Source of the DNA: an uncultured Massilia sp.
Lineage (GTDB): Bacteria; Pseudomonadota; Gammaproteobacteria; Burkholderiales; Burkholderiaceae
DNA length: 64,000 bases
NCBI GenBank assembly: GCA_946481275.1
Contig: CAMLMV010000001.1
Coordinates: 376,682 to 440,681, forward strand
Direction of reading: 5' to 3'
A model generated the notes under the pieces. The model was given only the letters and a program-made list of their open reading frames with translations, was not told where the DNA came from and made no database searches. Within the stretch, counting starts at the first letter, position 1; every line of letters begins with the position of its first letter. Below, one piece after another: positions 56,045 through 64,000 of the stretch. The position numbers and the translations under genes were made by a program.

Positions 56045-56120
56045 GGCGGCAGGGCGCACGCGTGTGACGTGCGCCCACATCGCTGTGGTACATTGTTGCG
56101 AATCCGCACGGCATCTCTTC

Positions 56121-59042
56121 ATGACCACAGCACAACCCCTTTGTTCCTGGCCCGAGGCGACCCGCCTGGCCGCGCTCCATCGTTACGGCATCCTCGACAC
56201 GCCGACGGAAGCGGCCTTCGATGCCATCGTCCGGCTGCTGGCCGACCTGTTCGACACACCGATCGCCGCCGTCAACCTGATCGCCGGCGATCGCCAGTGG
56301 TTCAAGGCGGAAGTCGGACTGGGCGTGCGCCAGATGCCGCTCGACGATTCCATCTGCAAGTTCGCGTTGCTGGAAGACAGCGTGATGGTCGTGCCGGATA
56401 CGACCTGCGACTCCCGGTTCGCCTGCAATCCCCTCGTCACCGGCCAGCCCGGGCTGCGCTTCTATGCGGGCGCGCTGCTGCGCACGCCGGAAGGCATTCC
56501 GCTCGGCACCCTGTGCATCCTCGACCTGCGTCCGCGCCCGGAAGGGATCACCGTGCAGCAGCGCCTCGCCCTGCGCACGCTGGGCGACCAGGTCATGACC
56601 CTGATGGAGCTGCGGCGCGCGGAGCACGAGCGGCATACGGCCGAACAGGCGCTGCGCCGCACGCGCGCGGAACTGGACGAGACACGCCACATGGCACGCG
56701 CCCTGCGCAACCGCCTCGACGCGCTGCTGGCCGCGGCGCCGGTTGGCATCAGCTATGCGGACCGTGACGGCAAACTCGTCCTGTGCAACGACGAACTGGA
56801 ACGCCTGTGGGGCGATTACCCGCGCTCGTCCAACGTGGCCGAGTACGCGGACTGGAAAGGCTGGTGGGCCGATCACTCGGAACGCCACGGCTGCCCGGTC
56901 GGCCCCGACGAGTGGGCGCAGGCCCGCGCACTGCGCGGCGAACGGGCGGACGGCGACGTGATCGAGATCGAGCCGTTCGACACGCCGGGCCGGCGCCGCA
57001 CCGTGATCCTGCGCGCGGCGCCCGTGCTCGGTCCCAACGGCGACATCGCGGGTTCCGTCACCGCCGTCATGGACATCACGGACCAGGTGCGGACGGAAAG
57101 CGCGGCGCAGGCGTGGCGCGCGCGCCTGGAAGCGATCCTCGAGGCGGGCGAGATCGGCACGTGGATGCTGGACCTCAGGACGGGCCGCGTGCACGCGGAC
57201 GCGAACGTGGCGGCCATGTTTTCCGTGACGGCGGGGCTGGACGCGGACGGCGCGCCGCTCGACGCGTACCTGCACGCCATCCACCCGGACGACGTCGACG
57301 CCGTGCGCGCAAGCCTGGAACGGGCCGTGGCCGCACGCGAGCCGCACCAGGTCGTGCATCGCGTGCTGGCCCGCGACGGCGCCGTCCGGACGGTCAATGC
57401 GCGGGGCCGCGTGGAGGTCGACGAGGCCGGGACGCCCGTGCGCATGGCCGGCGTCGTGTTCGACATCACGCGCCAGGCCGCGGCGGAGGCCGACCTGCGT
57501 TCCAGCGAATCGGCGCGGCGCGCGGGCGAGCAGCGCTACCGTACCGTGCTGGAGTCGATCGACGTCGGCTTCTGCATCATCGAGATGATGTTCGACGCCG
57601 CCGGCGAACCGGTCGACTACCGCATGCTCGAAGTGAACCCCGCGTTCGCGCGGCACACGGGCCTCGTCGACGCGGCCGGCAAGACGATCCGCGAACTGGT
57701 GCCCACGCACGACATCCGCTGGTCGCGCATCTATGGCCGCGTCGCGAAGACGGGCCTGCCCGTGCGGATCGAACAGTACACGGCCAACCTCGGGCGCTGG
57801 CTGGACGTCTACGCGGCGCGCCTGGGCGACCCCGACAGCCGCCAGGTCGCCGTCTTCCTGCGCGATGTGACGGAGGAACGCGCCCGCAGCGAGACCCTGC
57901 GCGAACTCGCGGACAATCTCGCGGAGGCGAACCGGCGCCAGTCCGAATTCCTCGCCACGCTCGCGCACGAGCTGCGCAACCCGCTCGCGCCCGTGCGCAC
58001 GGGCCTGGACCTGCTGCGCATCGGCGCCGACAAGCCGGACGTGCTCGCGCGCGTGCGGCCGATGATGGAGCGCCAGGTGAACCACCTCGTGCATCTCGTC
58101 GACGACCTGCTCGACCTGGCGCGCATCAACAGCGGCAAGGTCGAACTGAAGAAAGCCGTCGTGCCGCTGAAGGACGTCGTGCTGCGCGCGATCGAGATGA
58201 CCCTGCCGGTGATCGAGGCGAAGCGCCACGACTTCCATGTCGACGTGGGCGACGAACCGCCGGGCGGCGACCCGCTGGCCGTGCACGCGGACGCCACCCG
58301 CCTGTCGCAGGTGATCGGCAACCTGCTGACCAATGCGGCCAAGTACACGCCGGAGGGCGGCAGCGTCGGCCTCGGTGTGCGGCGCACGGGCGACCGTGTA
58401 CGCATCGAGGTGGCGGACAGCGGCGTCGGCATCCCGGAAGCGGCGTTGCCGCGCATCTTCGACATGTTTACGCAAGTCGGCCGCCATCCGGAACAGGAAT
58501 CGGGCGGCCTGGGCATCGGCCTGCACCTCGTGCGCCAGATGACGGAACTGCACGGCGGCACCGTGCACGCGCACAGCGCGGGACCGGGGAAGGGCAGCAC
58601 GTTCGTCGTCGAACTGCCGCTGGCATCGAACGTGGCCGCCGCGCAGCCGGACGCGGACGACGGCGCGGCGGCGGCCCCTGTTGGCCTGCGCATCCTCGTC
58701 GCGGACGACAATGCGGATGCGGCCGAACTGCTGCGCGACCTGCTGGCGCAGCACGGGCACACTGTCGACGTGGTCGGCAACGGGCACGCGGCGCTGGAAG
58801 CGGCGGCGCGCGTCAAGCCGGACGTGGCGTTGCTGGACATCGGCATGCCGGGCCTGAACGGCCACGACGTCGCACGCCGCCTGCGCGCGCAGCCGGACAC
58901 GCGGGCGACCCGCCTCGTGGCCCTGTCCGGCTGGGGCACCGACGCCGACCGCGCCCGCTCGGCGGACGCCGGCTTCGACAGCCACCTCACCAAGCCGGTC
59001 GAACTGCAAGCCCTGCTCGACATCGTGACCGGCCGCCGCTAA
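56121..59042 (+). CDS. GAF-PAS hybrid histidine kinase with C-terminal receiver
   Basis: A 973-residue soluble kinase. A GAF domain opens it (about 15-165; YGILDTPTEAAFDAIVRLLA, CKFALLEDSVMVVPDTTCD), then three PAS domains (about 195-320, 333-455, 471-590). The DHp has FLATLAHELRNPLAPVRTGL with phosphoacceptor His616; the ATPase has NLLTNAAKYTPEGG and GGLGIGLHLVRQM. The receiver (about 855-970) carries Asp906 in ALLDIGMPGLNGHD. The HELRNPLAP type differs from the two HDFNN kinases earlier in the window. I chose the ATG at 56121, which begins MTTAQPLCSWPEATRLAALH, though no strong site is seen. No partner regulator is adjacent; a repeat island follows the stop. Confidence 0.92.
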   Translation: MTTAQPLCSWPEATRLAALHRYGILDTPTEAAFDAIVRLLADLFDTPIAAVNLIAGDRQWFKAEVGLGVRQMPLDDSICKFALLEDSVMVVPDTTCDSRFACNPLVTGQPGLRFYAGALLRTPEGIPLGTLCILDLRPRPEGITVQQRLALRTLGDQVMTLMELRRAEHERHTAEQALRRTRAELDETRHMARALRNRLDALLAAAPVGISYADRDGKLVLCNDELERLWGDYPRSSNVAEYADWKGWWADHSERHGCPVGPDEWAQARALRGERADGDVIEIEPFDTPGRRRTVILRAAPVLGPNGDIAGSVTAVMDITDQVRTESAAQAWRARLEAILEAGEIGTWMLDLRTGRVHADANVAAMFSVTAGLDADGAPLDAYLHAIHPDDVDAVRASLERAVAAREPHQVVHRVLARDGAVRTVNARGRVEVDEAGTPVRMAGVVFDITRQAAAEADLRSSESARRAGEQRYRTVLESIDVGFCIIEMMFDAAGEPVDYRMLEVNPAFARHTGLVDAAGKTIRELVPTHDIRWSRIYGRVAKTGLPVRIEQYTANLGRWLDVYAARLGDPDSRQVAVFLRDVTEERARSETLRELADNLAEANRRQSEFLATLAHELRNPLAPVRTGLDLLRIGADKPDVLARVRPMMERQVNHLVHLVDDLLDLARINSGKVELKKAVVPLKDVVLRAIEMTLPVIEAKRHDFHVDVGDEPPGGDPLAVHADATRLSQVIGNLLTNAAKYTPEGGSVGLGVRRTGDRVRIEVADSGVGIPEAALPRIFDMFTQVGRHPEQESGGLGIGLHLVRQMTELHGGTVHAHSAGPGKGSTFVVELPLASNVAAAQPDADDGAAAAPVGLRILVADDNADAAELLRDLLAQHGHTVDVVGNGHAALEAAARVKPDVALLDIGMPGLNGHDVARRLRAQPDTRATRLVALSGWGTDADRARSADAGFDSHLTKPVELQALLDIVTGRR

Positions 59043-59043
59043 C

Positions 59044-59263
59044 AATTCGGGGTCAGAGCACATTTTTTGCCGAATTCGGGGTCAGAGCACATTTTTCAGC
59101 AATACCTCCATCGCAGGTTTTCGGCTTGGCCGATCTCGCGCCGCTTCTCCAGTGGGCCAGGCCAGGGGCGCCGTATGCAAGGGAATGGAAAGCTATTGAT
59201 ACTAAATCATGTTTCCGAAAAGTGCTCTGACCCCGAATTTTCTCGGGAAAGGGGTCTGACCCC
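59044..59263. repeat. Inverted-repeat island, probable non-autonomous element or remnant
   Basis: AATTCGGGGTCAGAGCACAT occurs twice as direct repeats (from 59044 and 59073), and its reverse complement starts at 59221 (AGTGCTCTGACCCCGAATTT). A shorter variant at 59251-59263, GGGGTCTGACCCC, is itself a palindrome. The units bound about 125 bases without a convincing gene. The GGGGTCAGA core resembles ends seen around REP-type sequences and small transposons in proteobacteria; that link is from memory of such motifs, not a search. Confidence 0.65.
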
Positions 59264-59274
59264 GAAGTTTGGCA

Positions 59275-59306
59275 ACAAAAAAAAAGCCCCGGGGGTACCG
59301 GGGCTT
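59275..59306 (-). terminator. Rho-independent terminator of the MFS transporter gene
   Basis: AAGCCCCGG and CCGGGGCTT make a 9-bp stem with a 5-base loop (59284-59306). On the minus strand it is followed by a run of nine or more T. It lies 24 bases after the MFS stop. This is the clearest intrinsic terminator in the window. Confidence 0.88.
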
Positions 59307-59329
59307 GAGCTCTGCTATATATATGTCGC

Positions 59330-60676
59330 TCAGTTGCGGATCTCCAGGGCCCGGTTCAGGCTCAGCGCCGCCAGCGAGCCGACGGCACCCGACAGCAGGT
59401 ACAGGCTGACGTAGCCGAGGCCGAAGTTGGCGGCCAGGCCCAGCGCCACGAGCGGGGCGAATGCGGCGCCGACCAGCCAGGCGAGGTCCGACGTGAGCGC
59501 CGCGCCCGTGTAGCGGTACTGCGGCAGGAAGTTCGACGTCACGGCGCCCGCGGCCTGGCCGTACGACATGCCCAGCAGCAGGAAGCCCACGAGAATGAAC
59601 GTGTTCTGGCCGGCCACGCCGCCGTCCATCAGGGTCGGGATGAAGCCGGAGAACAGGGCGATCAGCCCGGCCAGCGTGCCCAGCGTGTTGCGGCGGCCGA
59701 ACTTGTCGGCGATGATGCCCGACGCCAGCACGCCCACGATGCCCAGGCCCGCGCCCATCATCTGGATTTGCAGGAATTCGGCCATCGAGCGGGTATCGTA
59801 CAGCTGGATCCACGACAGCGGGAACACGGTGACGAGGTGGAACAGGGCATAGCTGGCCAGGGCGGCGAGGGCGCCGATGACGATGTTCGTGCCCTGGTTG
59901 CCGATCACTTCGCGGGCCGGGGCCGGGTCCAGTTCATGCTCGTCGAGCAGGTGGGTATAGTCCGGCGTCGAGACGAGGCGCAGGCGGGCGAACAGCGCGA
60001 CGACGTTGATCGCGAAGGCCACGTAGAACGGATAACGCCAGCCCCAGACGAGGAAATCGTCCTGCGACAGCTCGGCCATCAGGTACGAAAACAGGCCGGC
60101 CGCGATGATGAATCCCGTTGGTGCGCCAAGTTGTCCCAACATGGCGTACCATCCACGCTTGTTCTGCGGCGCATTGAGCGCGAGCAGCGACGGCAAGCCG
60201 TCCCACGACCCGCCCTGGGCGACGCCCTGGCCGATGCGCAGGATGGCCAGGGCGACGATGGACCACTCGCCCCAGCGGGAATACGTCGGTAGCATCGAGA
60301 TGGCGACCGTGGCGGAGCCCATCAGGAAGAGGGCGATGGTCAGCTTGATCTCGCGACTGTAATGACGCTGGATGACCATGAAGACCAGCGATGCGATGGG
60401 CCTTGCCACATAGGCCAGCGCGAAGATGGCAAACGAGTAAAGCGTGCCTTCCAGGCGGTCCGCGAACGGGAAGAACACGGCGGGGAACACGAGCACCGAA
60501 GCGATCGCGTAAACAAAGAAGTCGAAGTATTCGGAAGCGCGGCCGATGACGACGCCGACCGCGATCTCACCAGGCGCGATTTTCGTGTCGCGGCTGTTGA
60601 TGTTCCGGGCCCCGGAGTGGGGTGCTGTGATGGGAGCGGCTCCTGCGCCGCCGTACGTGTTCGGGGTGCCTTGCAT
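59330..60676 (-). CDS. MFS transporter, metabolite:H+ symporter type
   Basis: A 448-residue transporter with 12 spans. GVVIGRASEYFDFFVYAIAS, LEGTLYSFAIFALAYVARPI and the loop ILRIGQGVAQGGSWDGLPSL match the metabolite:H+ symporter (MHS) branch that includes KgtP, ProP and ShiA. LASGIIADKFGRRNTLGTLA is the second-half loop. The substrate is probably an organic acid or osmolyte, not settled. Conserved Asp in the first span region (ASEYFDFF) is typical. AAGGAGA precedes the ATG, and a strong terminator follows the gene. It is divergent from cyoA. Confidence 0.88.
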   Translation of the reverse strand: MQGTPNTYGGAGAAPITAPHSGARNINSRDTKIAPGEIAVGVVIGRASEYFDFFVYAIASVLVFPAVFFPFADRLEGTLYSFAIFALAYVARPIASLVFMVIQRHYSREIKLTIALFLMGSATVAISMLPTYSRWGEWSIVALAILRIGQGVAQGGSWDGLPSLLALNAPQNKRGWYAMLGQLGAPTGFIIAAGLFSYLMAELSQDDFLVWGWRYPFYVAFAINVVALFARLRLVSTPDYTHLLDEHELDPAPAREVIGNQGTNIVIGALAALASYALFHLVTVFPLSWIQLYDTRSMAEFLQIQMMGAGLGIVGVLASGIIADKFGRRNTLGTLAGLIALFSGFIPTLMDGGVAGQNTFILVGFLLLGMSYGQAAGAVTSNFLPQYRYTGAALTSDLAWLVGAAFAPLVALGLAANFGLGYVSLYLLSGAVGSLAALSLNRALEIRN

Positions 60677-60779
60677 GTCTTCGTCTCCTTTTTCAGCCGA
60701 CGGCTTCTGGACCCTCTGAAATGCTGCAATACGGTAAAGGGTAGGACAAAACGTCCAATCGCCAAACGCACGCCGTTGG

Positions 60780-60813
60780 CGTTACATTAGCATGTTATTT
60801 TTCCCATGTAACG
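60780..60813. promoter_or_regulatory. Inverted repeat CGTTACAT-N18-ATGTAACG before cyoA
   Basis: Perfect 8-bp arms at 60780-60787 and 60806-60813 lie in the AT-rich gap between the MFS and cyo genes, ending 12 bases before the cyoA ATG. No ribosome site is obvious before that ATG. The site may be an oxygen- or redox-regulator operator or a leader hairpin that affects translation. Confidence 0.4.
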
Positions 60814-60825
60814 TAAAACACAAGC

Positions 60826-61851
60826 ATGATTCCTAAGACCCTCCGTCGCGGAATGTTCCTCTCCCCCCTGTTAGCGCTGCTTTCCGGCTGTAACACGGTG
60901 GTGATGAACCCTTCCGGCGACATCGCCAAGCAAGAGGCGCAACTGATCATCGTTTCGGTGGTCCTGATGCTGCTGATCATCGTTCCCGTCATGTTCCTGA
61001 TCATCTGGTTCGCGTACAAGTACCGCGCCAGCAACAAGGAAGCGGCCTATGAACCGGACTGGGACCACTCGACCAAGCTGGAACTCGTCATCTGGGGCGC
61101 GCCCCTCCTGATCATCATCGTGCTGGGTCTCGTGACCTGGATCTCGACGCACAAGCTGGATCCTTACCGTCCGCTGGACCGCATCGCCGAAGGGCGTCCG
61201 ATCCCGGCGTCGGCCAAGCCGCTGGTCATCCAGGCCGTTGCGATGGACTGGAAATGGCTGTTCATCTATCCGGAGCAGGGCATCGCGACGGTCAACGAAC
61301 TGGTCGTGCCGGTCGACGTGCCGCTGCGCTTCAAGGTGAGCGCGACGTCCGTGATGAACGCGTTCTACGTGCCGGAACTGGCGGGCATGGTCTACGGCAT
61401 GCCGGGCATGGAAATCACGCTGAACGCGGTGCAGAACAAGCCGATCCAGTCGGTCGGCTTCTCGTCGAACTACAGCGGCGCGGGCTATTCGGACATGCGC
61501 TTCGGCTACCGCGGCGTCGCGCAGGGCGATTTCGACGGCTGGGTCCAGTCGGTCAAGTCCGCCGGCGGCGGCAAGCTGGATCGCGCCAACTACCTCGTGC
61601 TCGAAAAGCCGAGCATCAAGGAGCCGGTGCGCCGTTACGCGGCCGTCGACGACGACCTCTACTATCGCATCCTGAACCGCTGCGTCACCGACGGCGTCGT
61701 ATGCCAGGACAAGATGATGAACGACGACGCGAAGAAGGCCCGCGAAATGGCCGTTGCGCGTTACTCGCCCCAACAAGCGGCAACGACCCGTCTGGCCCAG
61801 GCCAACGGCGAGGTCTGCACTACGCCCAATGATCCTGTGAAGAAGAAGTAA
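60826..61851 (+). CDS. cyoA: Cytochrome o ubiquinol oxidase subunit II
   Basis: A 341-residue lipoprotein: lipobox LLSGC puts the lipidated Cys at 22. Two spans follow (about 38-62 and 85-105), then a periplasmic cupredoxin-like domain with [20 protein letters not shown] and [20 protein letters not shown]. As in quinol oxidases, the CuA-binding Cys and His set of cytochrome c oxidases is absent. It is the first gene of cyoABC, with cyoB two bases after its stop. It couples ubiquinol oxidation to oxygen reduction and proton pumping with the other subunits. Confidence 0.94.
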   Translation: MIPKTLRRGMFLSPLLALLSGCNTVVMNPSGDIAKQEAQLIIVSVVLMLLIIVPVMFLIIWFAYKYRASNKEAAYEPDWDHSTKLELVIWGAPLLIIIVLGLVTWISTHKLDPYRPLDRIAEGRPIPASAKPLVIQAVAMDWKWLFIYPEQGIATVNELVVPVDVPLRFKVSATSVMNAFYVPELAGMVYGMPGMEITLNAVQNKPIQSVGFSSNYSGAGYSDMRFGYRGVAQGDFDGWVQSVKSAGGGKLDRANYLVLEKPSIKEPVRRYAAVDDDLYYRILNRCVTDGVVCQDKMMNDDAKKAREMAVARYSPQQAATTRLAQANGEVCTTPNDPVKKK

Positions 61852-61853
61852 TC

Positions 61854-63857
61854 ATGCACGAGCAATTTGACTTAGCGAAGTTAATCTTCGGTCGGCTCAG
61901 CTGGGAAGCGATTCCCTACCACGAGCCGATCCTGATCGGTACCTTTATCATGGTGGCACTGGGCGGTATCGCCGGCCTGGCGCTGCTGACCAAATTCAAG
62001 CTGTGGGGCTACCTCTGGAAAGAGTGGTTCACCAGTATCGACCACAAGAAGATCGGCATCATGTACATGGTGCTGGGTCTCGTGATGTTCCTGCGCGGCT
62101 TTGCCGACGCGCTGATGATGCGCGCCCAGCAGGCGTTCTCGTTCGGCGATTCGCACGGCTTCCTGCCGCCGCACCACTACGACCAGGTCTTCACCGCCCA
62201 CGGCGTGATCATGATCTTCTTCGTGGCGATGCCGTTCGTGACGGGCCTGATGAACTACGTCGTGCCGCTGCAGATCGGCGCGCGCGACGTGGCGTTCCCG
62301 TTCCTGAACAACTTCTCGTTCTGGATGACGACCGCCGGCGCGATCCTCGTGATGGCCTCGCTGTTCGTCGGTGAATTCGCCCGTACCGGCTGGCTGGCGT
62401 TTCCGCCGCTGTCCGGCATCCTGGCGAGCCCGGACGTGGGCGTCGACTACTACATCTGGTCATTGCAGGTGGCGGGTGTCGGCACATTGCTGTCAGGCGT
62501 GAACCTGGTCGTCACCATCATCAAGATGCGTGCCCCGGGCATGGACCTGATGAAGATGCCGGTGTTCACCTGGACCGCCCTGTGCACCAACATCCTGATC
62601 GTGATGGCCTTCCCGATCCTGACCGCGACCCTGGCCATGCTCGGCCTGGACCGCCTGTTCGACACGCACTTCTTCACGAACGAACTGGGCGGCAACGCCA
62701 TGATGTACGTGAACCTGATCTGGATCTGGGGCCACCCGGAGGTGTACATCCTGATCCTGCCGGCGTTCGGCATCTACTCGGAAGTCGTCGCGACGTTCTG
62801 CAACAAGCGCCTGTTCGGCTACACCTCGATGGTGTACGCGACGGTCGTGATCATGGTCCTGTCGTACCTCGTGTGGCTGCACCACTTCTTCACGATGGGT
62901 TCGGGCGCGAGCGTGAACTCGTTCTTCGGCATCACCACGATGATCATCTCGATCCCGACGGGCGCGAAGATCTTCAACTGGCTGTTCACCATGTACAAGG
63001 GCCGCATCCGCTTCGAGCTGCCCATGATGTGGACCGTGGCCTTCATGGTGACGTTCGCCATCGGCGGCATGACCGGCGTGCTGCTGGCCGTGCCCCCGGC
63101 CGACTTCGTGCTGCACAACAGCCTGTTCCTGATCGCCCACTTCCACAACGTCATCATCGGCGGCGTGCTGTTCGGCCTGTTCGCGGGCGTGAACTACTGG
63201 TGGCCGAAGATGTTCGGCTTCCGTCTCGACCGTAAATGGGGCGTGTACTCGTTCTGGCTGTGGTCGATCGGCTTCTGGGTCGCGTTCACCCCGCCGTACA
63301 TCCTCGGCTTCATGGGCGTGACCCGCCGCATGAGCCACTTCGACGATCCGTCGATCCACTACCTGTTCCAGATCTCGCTGGTGGGTACCCTGATGATCGC
63401 CGCCGGTATCGGCTGCATGCTGATGCAGATCTTCGTGTCGATCCTGAACCGCAAGGCGCTGGCCGACGTCACGGGCGATCCGTGGAACGGCCGTACGCTG
63501 GAATGGTCGACGTCGTCGCCGCCGCCGGACTACAACTTCGCGTTCACCCCGGTCGTGCACGACAACGATTCGTGGGCCGACATGAAGAAGCACGGCTACC
63601 TGCGTCCGCTGAAGGACTTCGTCGCCATCCACATGCCGAAGAACACGTGGGCCGGTCCGGTCATCCCGGGCATCACGTTCGTGATGGCGTTCGGCATCAT
63701 CTGGCACATGTGGCTGCTGGTCGGCGTGACGTTCATCGCCATGCTCGCCGTCGCCATCTACCACACGTTCGATTACAAACGCGACTTCTACATCCCGGCG
63801 GACGAAGTGACCCGTACGGAAGAAGAACGCACCCGTTTGCTGGAAGCCCATGTCTGA
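61854..63857 (+). CDS. cyoB: Cytochrome o ubiquinol oxidase subunit I
   Basis: A 667-residue catalytic subunit with about 15 spans, as in E. coli (663). [15 protein letters not shown] holds a haem His; [20 protein letters not shown] has the CuB His cross-linked to Tyr; [11 protein letters not shown] gives two more CuB His; and [20 protein letters not shown] gives the haem o3 and haem b His. It reduces oxygen to water and pumps protons. It overlaps cyoC by 8 bases. Codon use and GC are like the neighbours. Confidence 0.95.
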   Translation: MHEQFDLAKLIFGRLSWEAIPYHEPILIGTFIMVALGGIAGLALLTKFKLWGYLWKEWFTSIDHKKIGIMYMVLGLVMFLRGFADALMMRAQQAFSFGDSHGFLPPHHYDQVFTAHGVIMIFFVAMPFVTGLMNYVVPLQIGARDVAFPFLNNFSFWMTTAGAILVMASLFVGEFARTGWLAFPPLSGILASPDVGVDYYIWSLQVAGVGTLLSGVNLVVTIIKMRAPGMDLMKMPVFTWTALCTNILIVMAFPILTATLAMLGLDRLFDTHFFTNELGGNAMMYVNLIWIWGHPEVYILILPAFGIYSEVVATFCNKRLFGYTSMVYATVVIMVLSYLVWLHHFFTMGSGASVNSFFGITTMIISIPTGAKIFNWLFTMYKGRIRFELPMMWTVAFMVTFAIGGMTGVLLAVPPADFVLHNSLFLIAHFHNVIIGGVLFGLFAGVNYWWPKMFGFRLDRKWGVYSFWLWSIGFWVAFTPPYILGFMGVTRRMSHFDDPSIHYLFQISLVGTLMIAAGIGCMLMQIFVSILNRKALADVTGDPWNGRTLEWSTSSPPPDYNFAFTPVVHDNDSWADMKKHGYLRPLKDFVAIHMPKNTWAGPVIPGITFVMAFGIIWHMWLLVGVTFIAMLAVAIYHTFDYKRDFYIPADEVTRTEEERTRLLEAHV

Positions 63858-64000
63858 GATTAACGTAACCCACGCCGGCGCCGCGAGCGCCGACCCCAGC
63901 TCGCGCTACTACGTGCGCGAGCACCATCCGGAGAACGGCACGCTACTGGGCTTCTGGATCTACCTGATGAGCGACTGCCTCATCTTCGCCTGCCTGTTCG
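63850..64000 (+). CDS. cyoC: Cytochrome o ubiquinol oxidase subunit III, N-terminal part (cut by window edge)
   Basis: The ATG at 63850 lies inside the 3' end of cyoB and opens a frame to the window edge (50 codons). It reads [20 protein letters not shown], then [20 protein letters not shown] and [11 protein letters not shown], matching the start of CyoC and its first membrane span. cyoD would be expected outside the window. Confidence 0.9.
   Translation, partial: MSEINVTHAGAASADPSSRYYVREHHPENGTLLGFWIYLMSDCLIFACLF

Noticed and set aside
55986..59063. A 1025-codon frame antisense to the third hybrid kinase
   Set aside because: No recognisable domain; the plus strand has all kinase motifs in order.

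Overview
The window is GC-rich, densely coded bacterial chromosome with no rRNA, tRNA, CRISPR array, prophage or intact transposase that I could find. Gene content points to an aerobic betaproteobacterium, most likely in the Oxalobacteraceae (Massilia/Telluria/Duganella group). It combines large TonB-dependent receptors next to glycoside hydrolases, a cyo-type quinol oxidase, homogentisate-route tyrosine catabolism, a Pseudomonas-like bkd operon and many PAS-rich hybrid kinases. The taxonomic statement is inference from gene content, not a database result.

Layout. 1-583: start of a BCCT osmolyte transporter (cut by the window edge). 907-5751: LacI regulator, TonB-dependent receptor and family 43 glycosidase, a compact glycan-use locus. 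5752-8137: KefC-type K+/H+ antiporter with its flavodoxin-like partner. 8295-8618: small hydrophilic protein. 8716-13657: bkdA1-bkdA2-bkdB-lpdV, the branched-chain 2-oxoacid dehydrogenase complex. 13932-17159: PAS-rich hybrid histidine kinase. 17111-19812: alpha/beta hydrolase, a truncated flavin monooxygenase gene and a divergent TetR regulator, apparently a decaying operon. 19813-24602: exonuclease III, periplasmic GH31 glucosidase, Pro-rich membrane protein, cupin. 24750-28326: second hybrid kinase, truncated haemoglobin, orphan PD-(D/E)XK-like protein. 28315-34631: M16 peptidase, cysteine synthase-like enzyme, zinc-ribbon-like small protein, cupin, aromatic amino acid permease. 34824-39736: GAF/PAS-GGDEF-EAL-REC protein and a second TonB receptor. 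39737-41679: BigR-type sulfide/persulfide operon (ArsR repressor, two YeeE/YedE membrane proteins, persulfide dioxygenase-like hydrolase). 41719-43843: DUF1264 protein and CNNM/CorC-type membrane protein. 43915-47369: hmgA, LysR regulator, hpd. 47608-50393: TorF-like outer-membrane protein and a dCache chemoreceptor in one operon. 50540-51635: lrgA/lrgB. 51739-54567: hemerythrin-like protein, manganese catalase, ZIP metal transporter. 54677-59042: secreted arabinanase with a lectin module, and a third hybrid kinase. 59044-59263: a small inverted-repeat island, probably a remnant or non-autonomous element. 59330-60676: MFS transporter. 60826-64000: cyoA, cyoB and the start of cyoC (cut by the window edge).

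How the genes fit together. The window is catabolic and respiratory: import and cleavage of plant-type glycans (two GH43, one GH31, two TonB receptors), breakdown of branched-chain amino acids (bkd) and tyrosine (hpd/hmgA), and a terminal quinol oxidase. Several modules deal with reactive species and oxygen: KefC, manganese catalase, hemerythrin, truncated haemoglobin and persulfide removal. Three hybrid kinases, one c-di-GMP protein and one chemoreceptor give heavy sensory capacity, none with an adjacent stand-alone response regulator. Eight of eleven tail-to-tail gene junctions overlap or lie within 12 bases; three of them share the hexamer TGATCA, formed by two back-to-back TGA stops.
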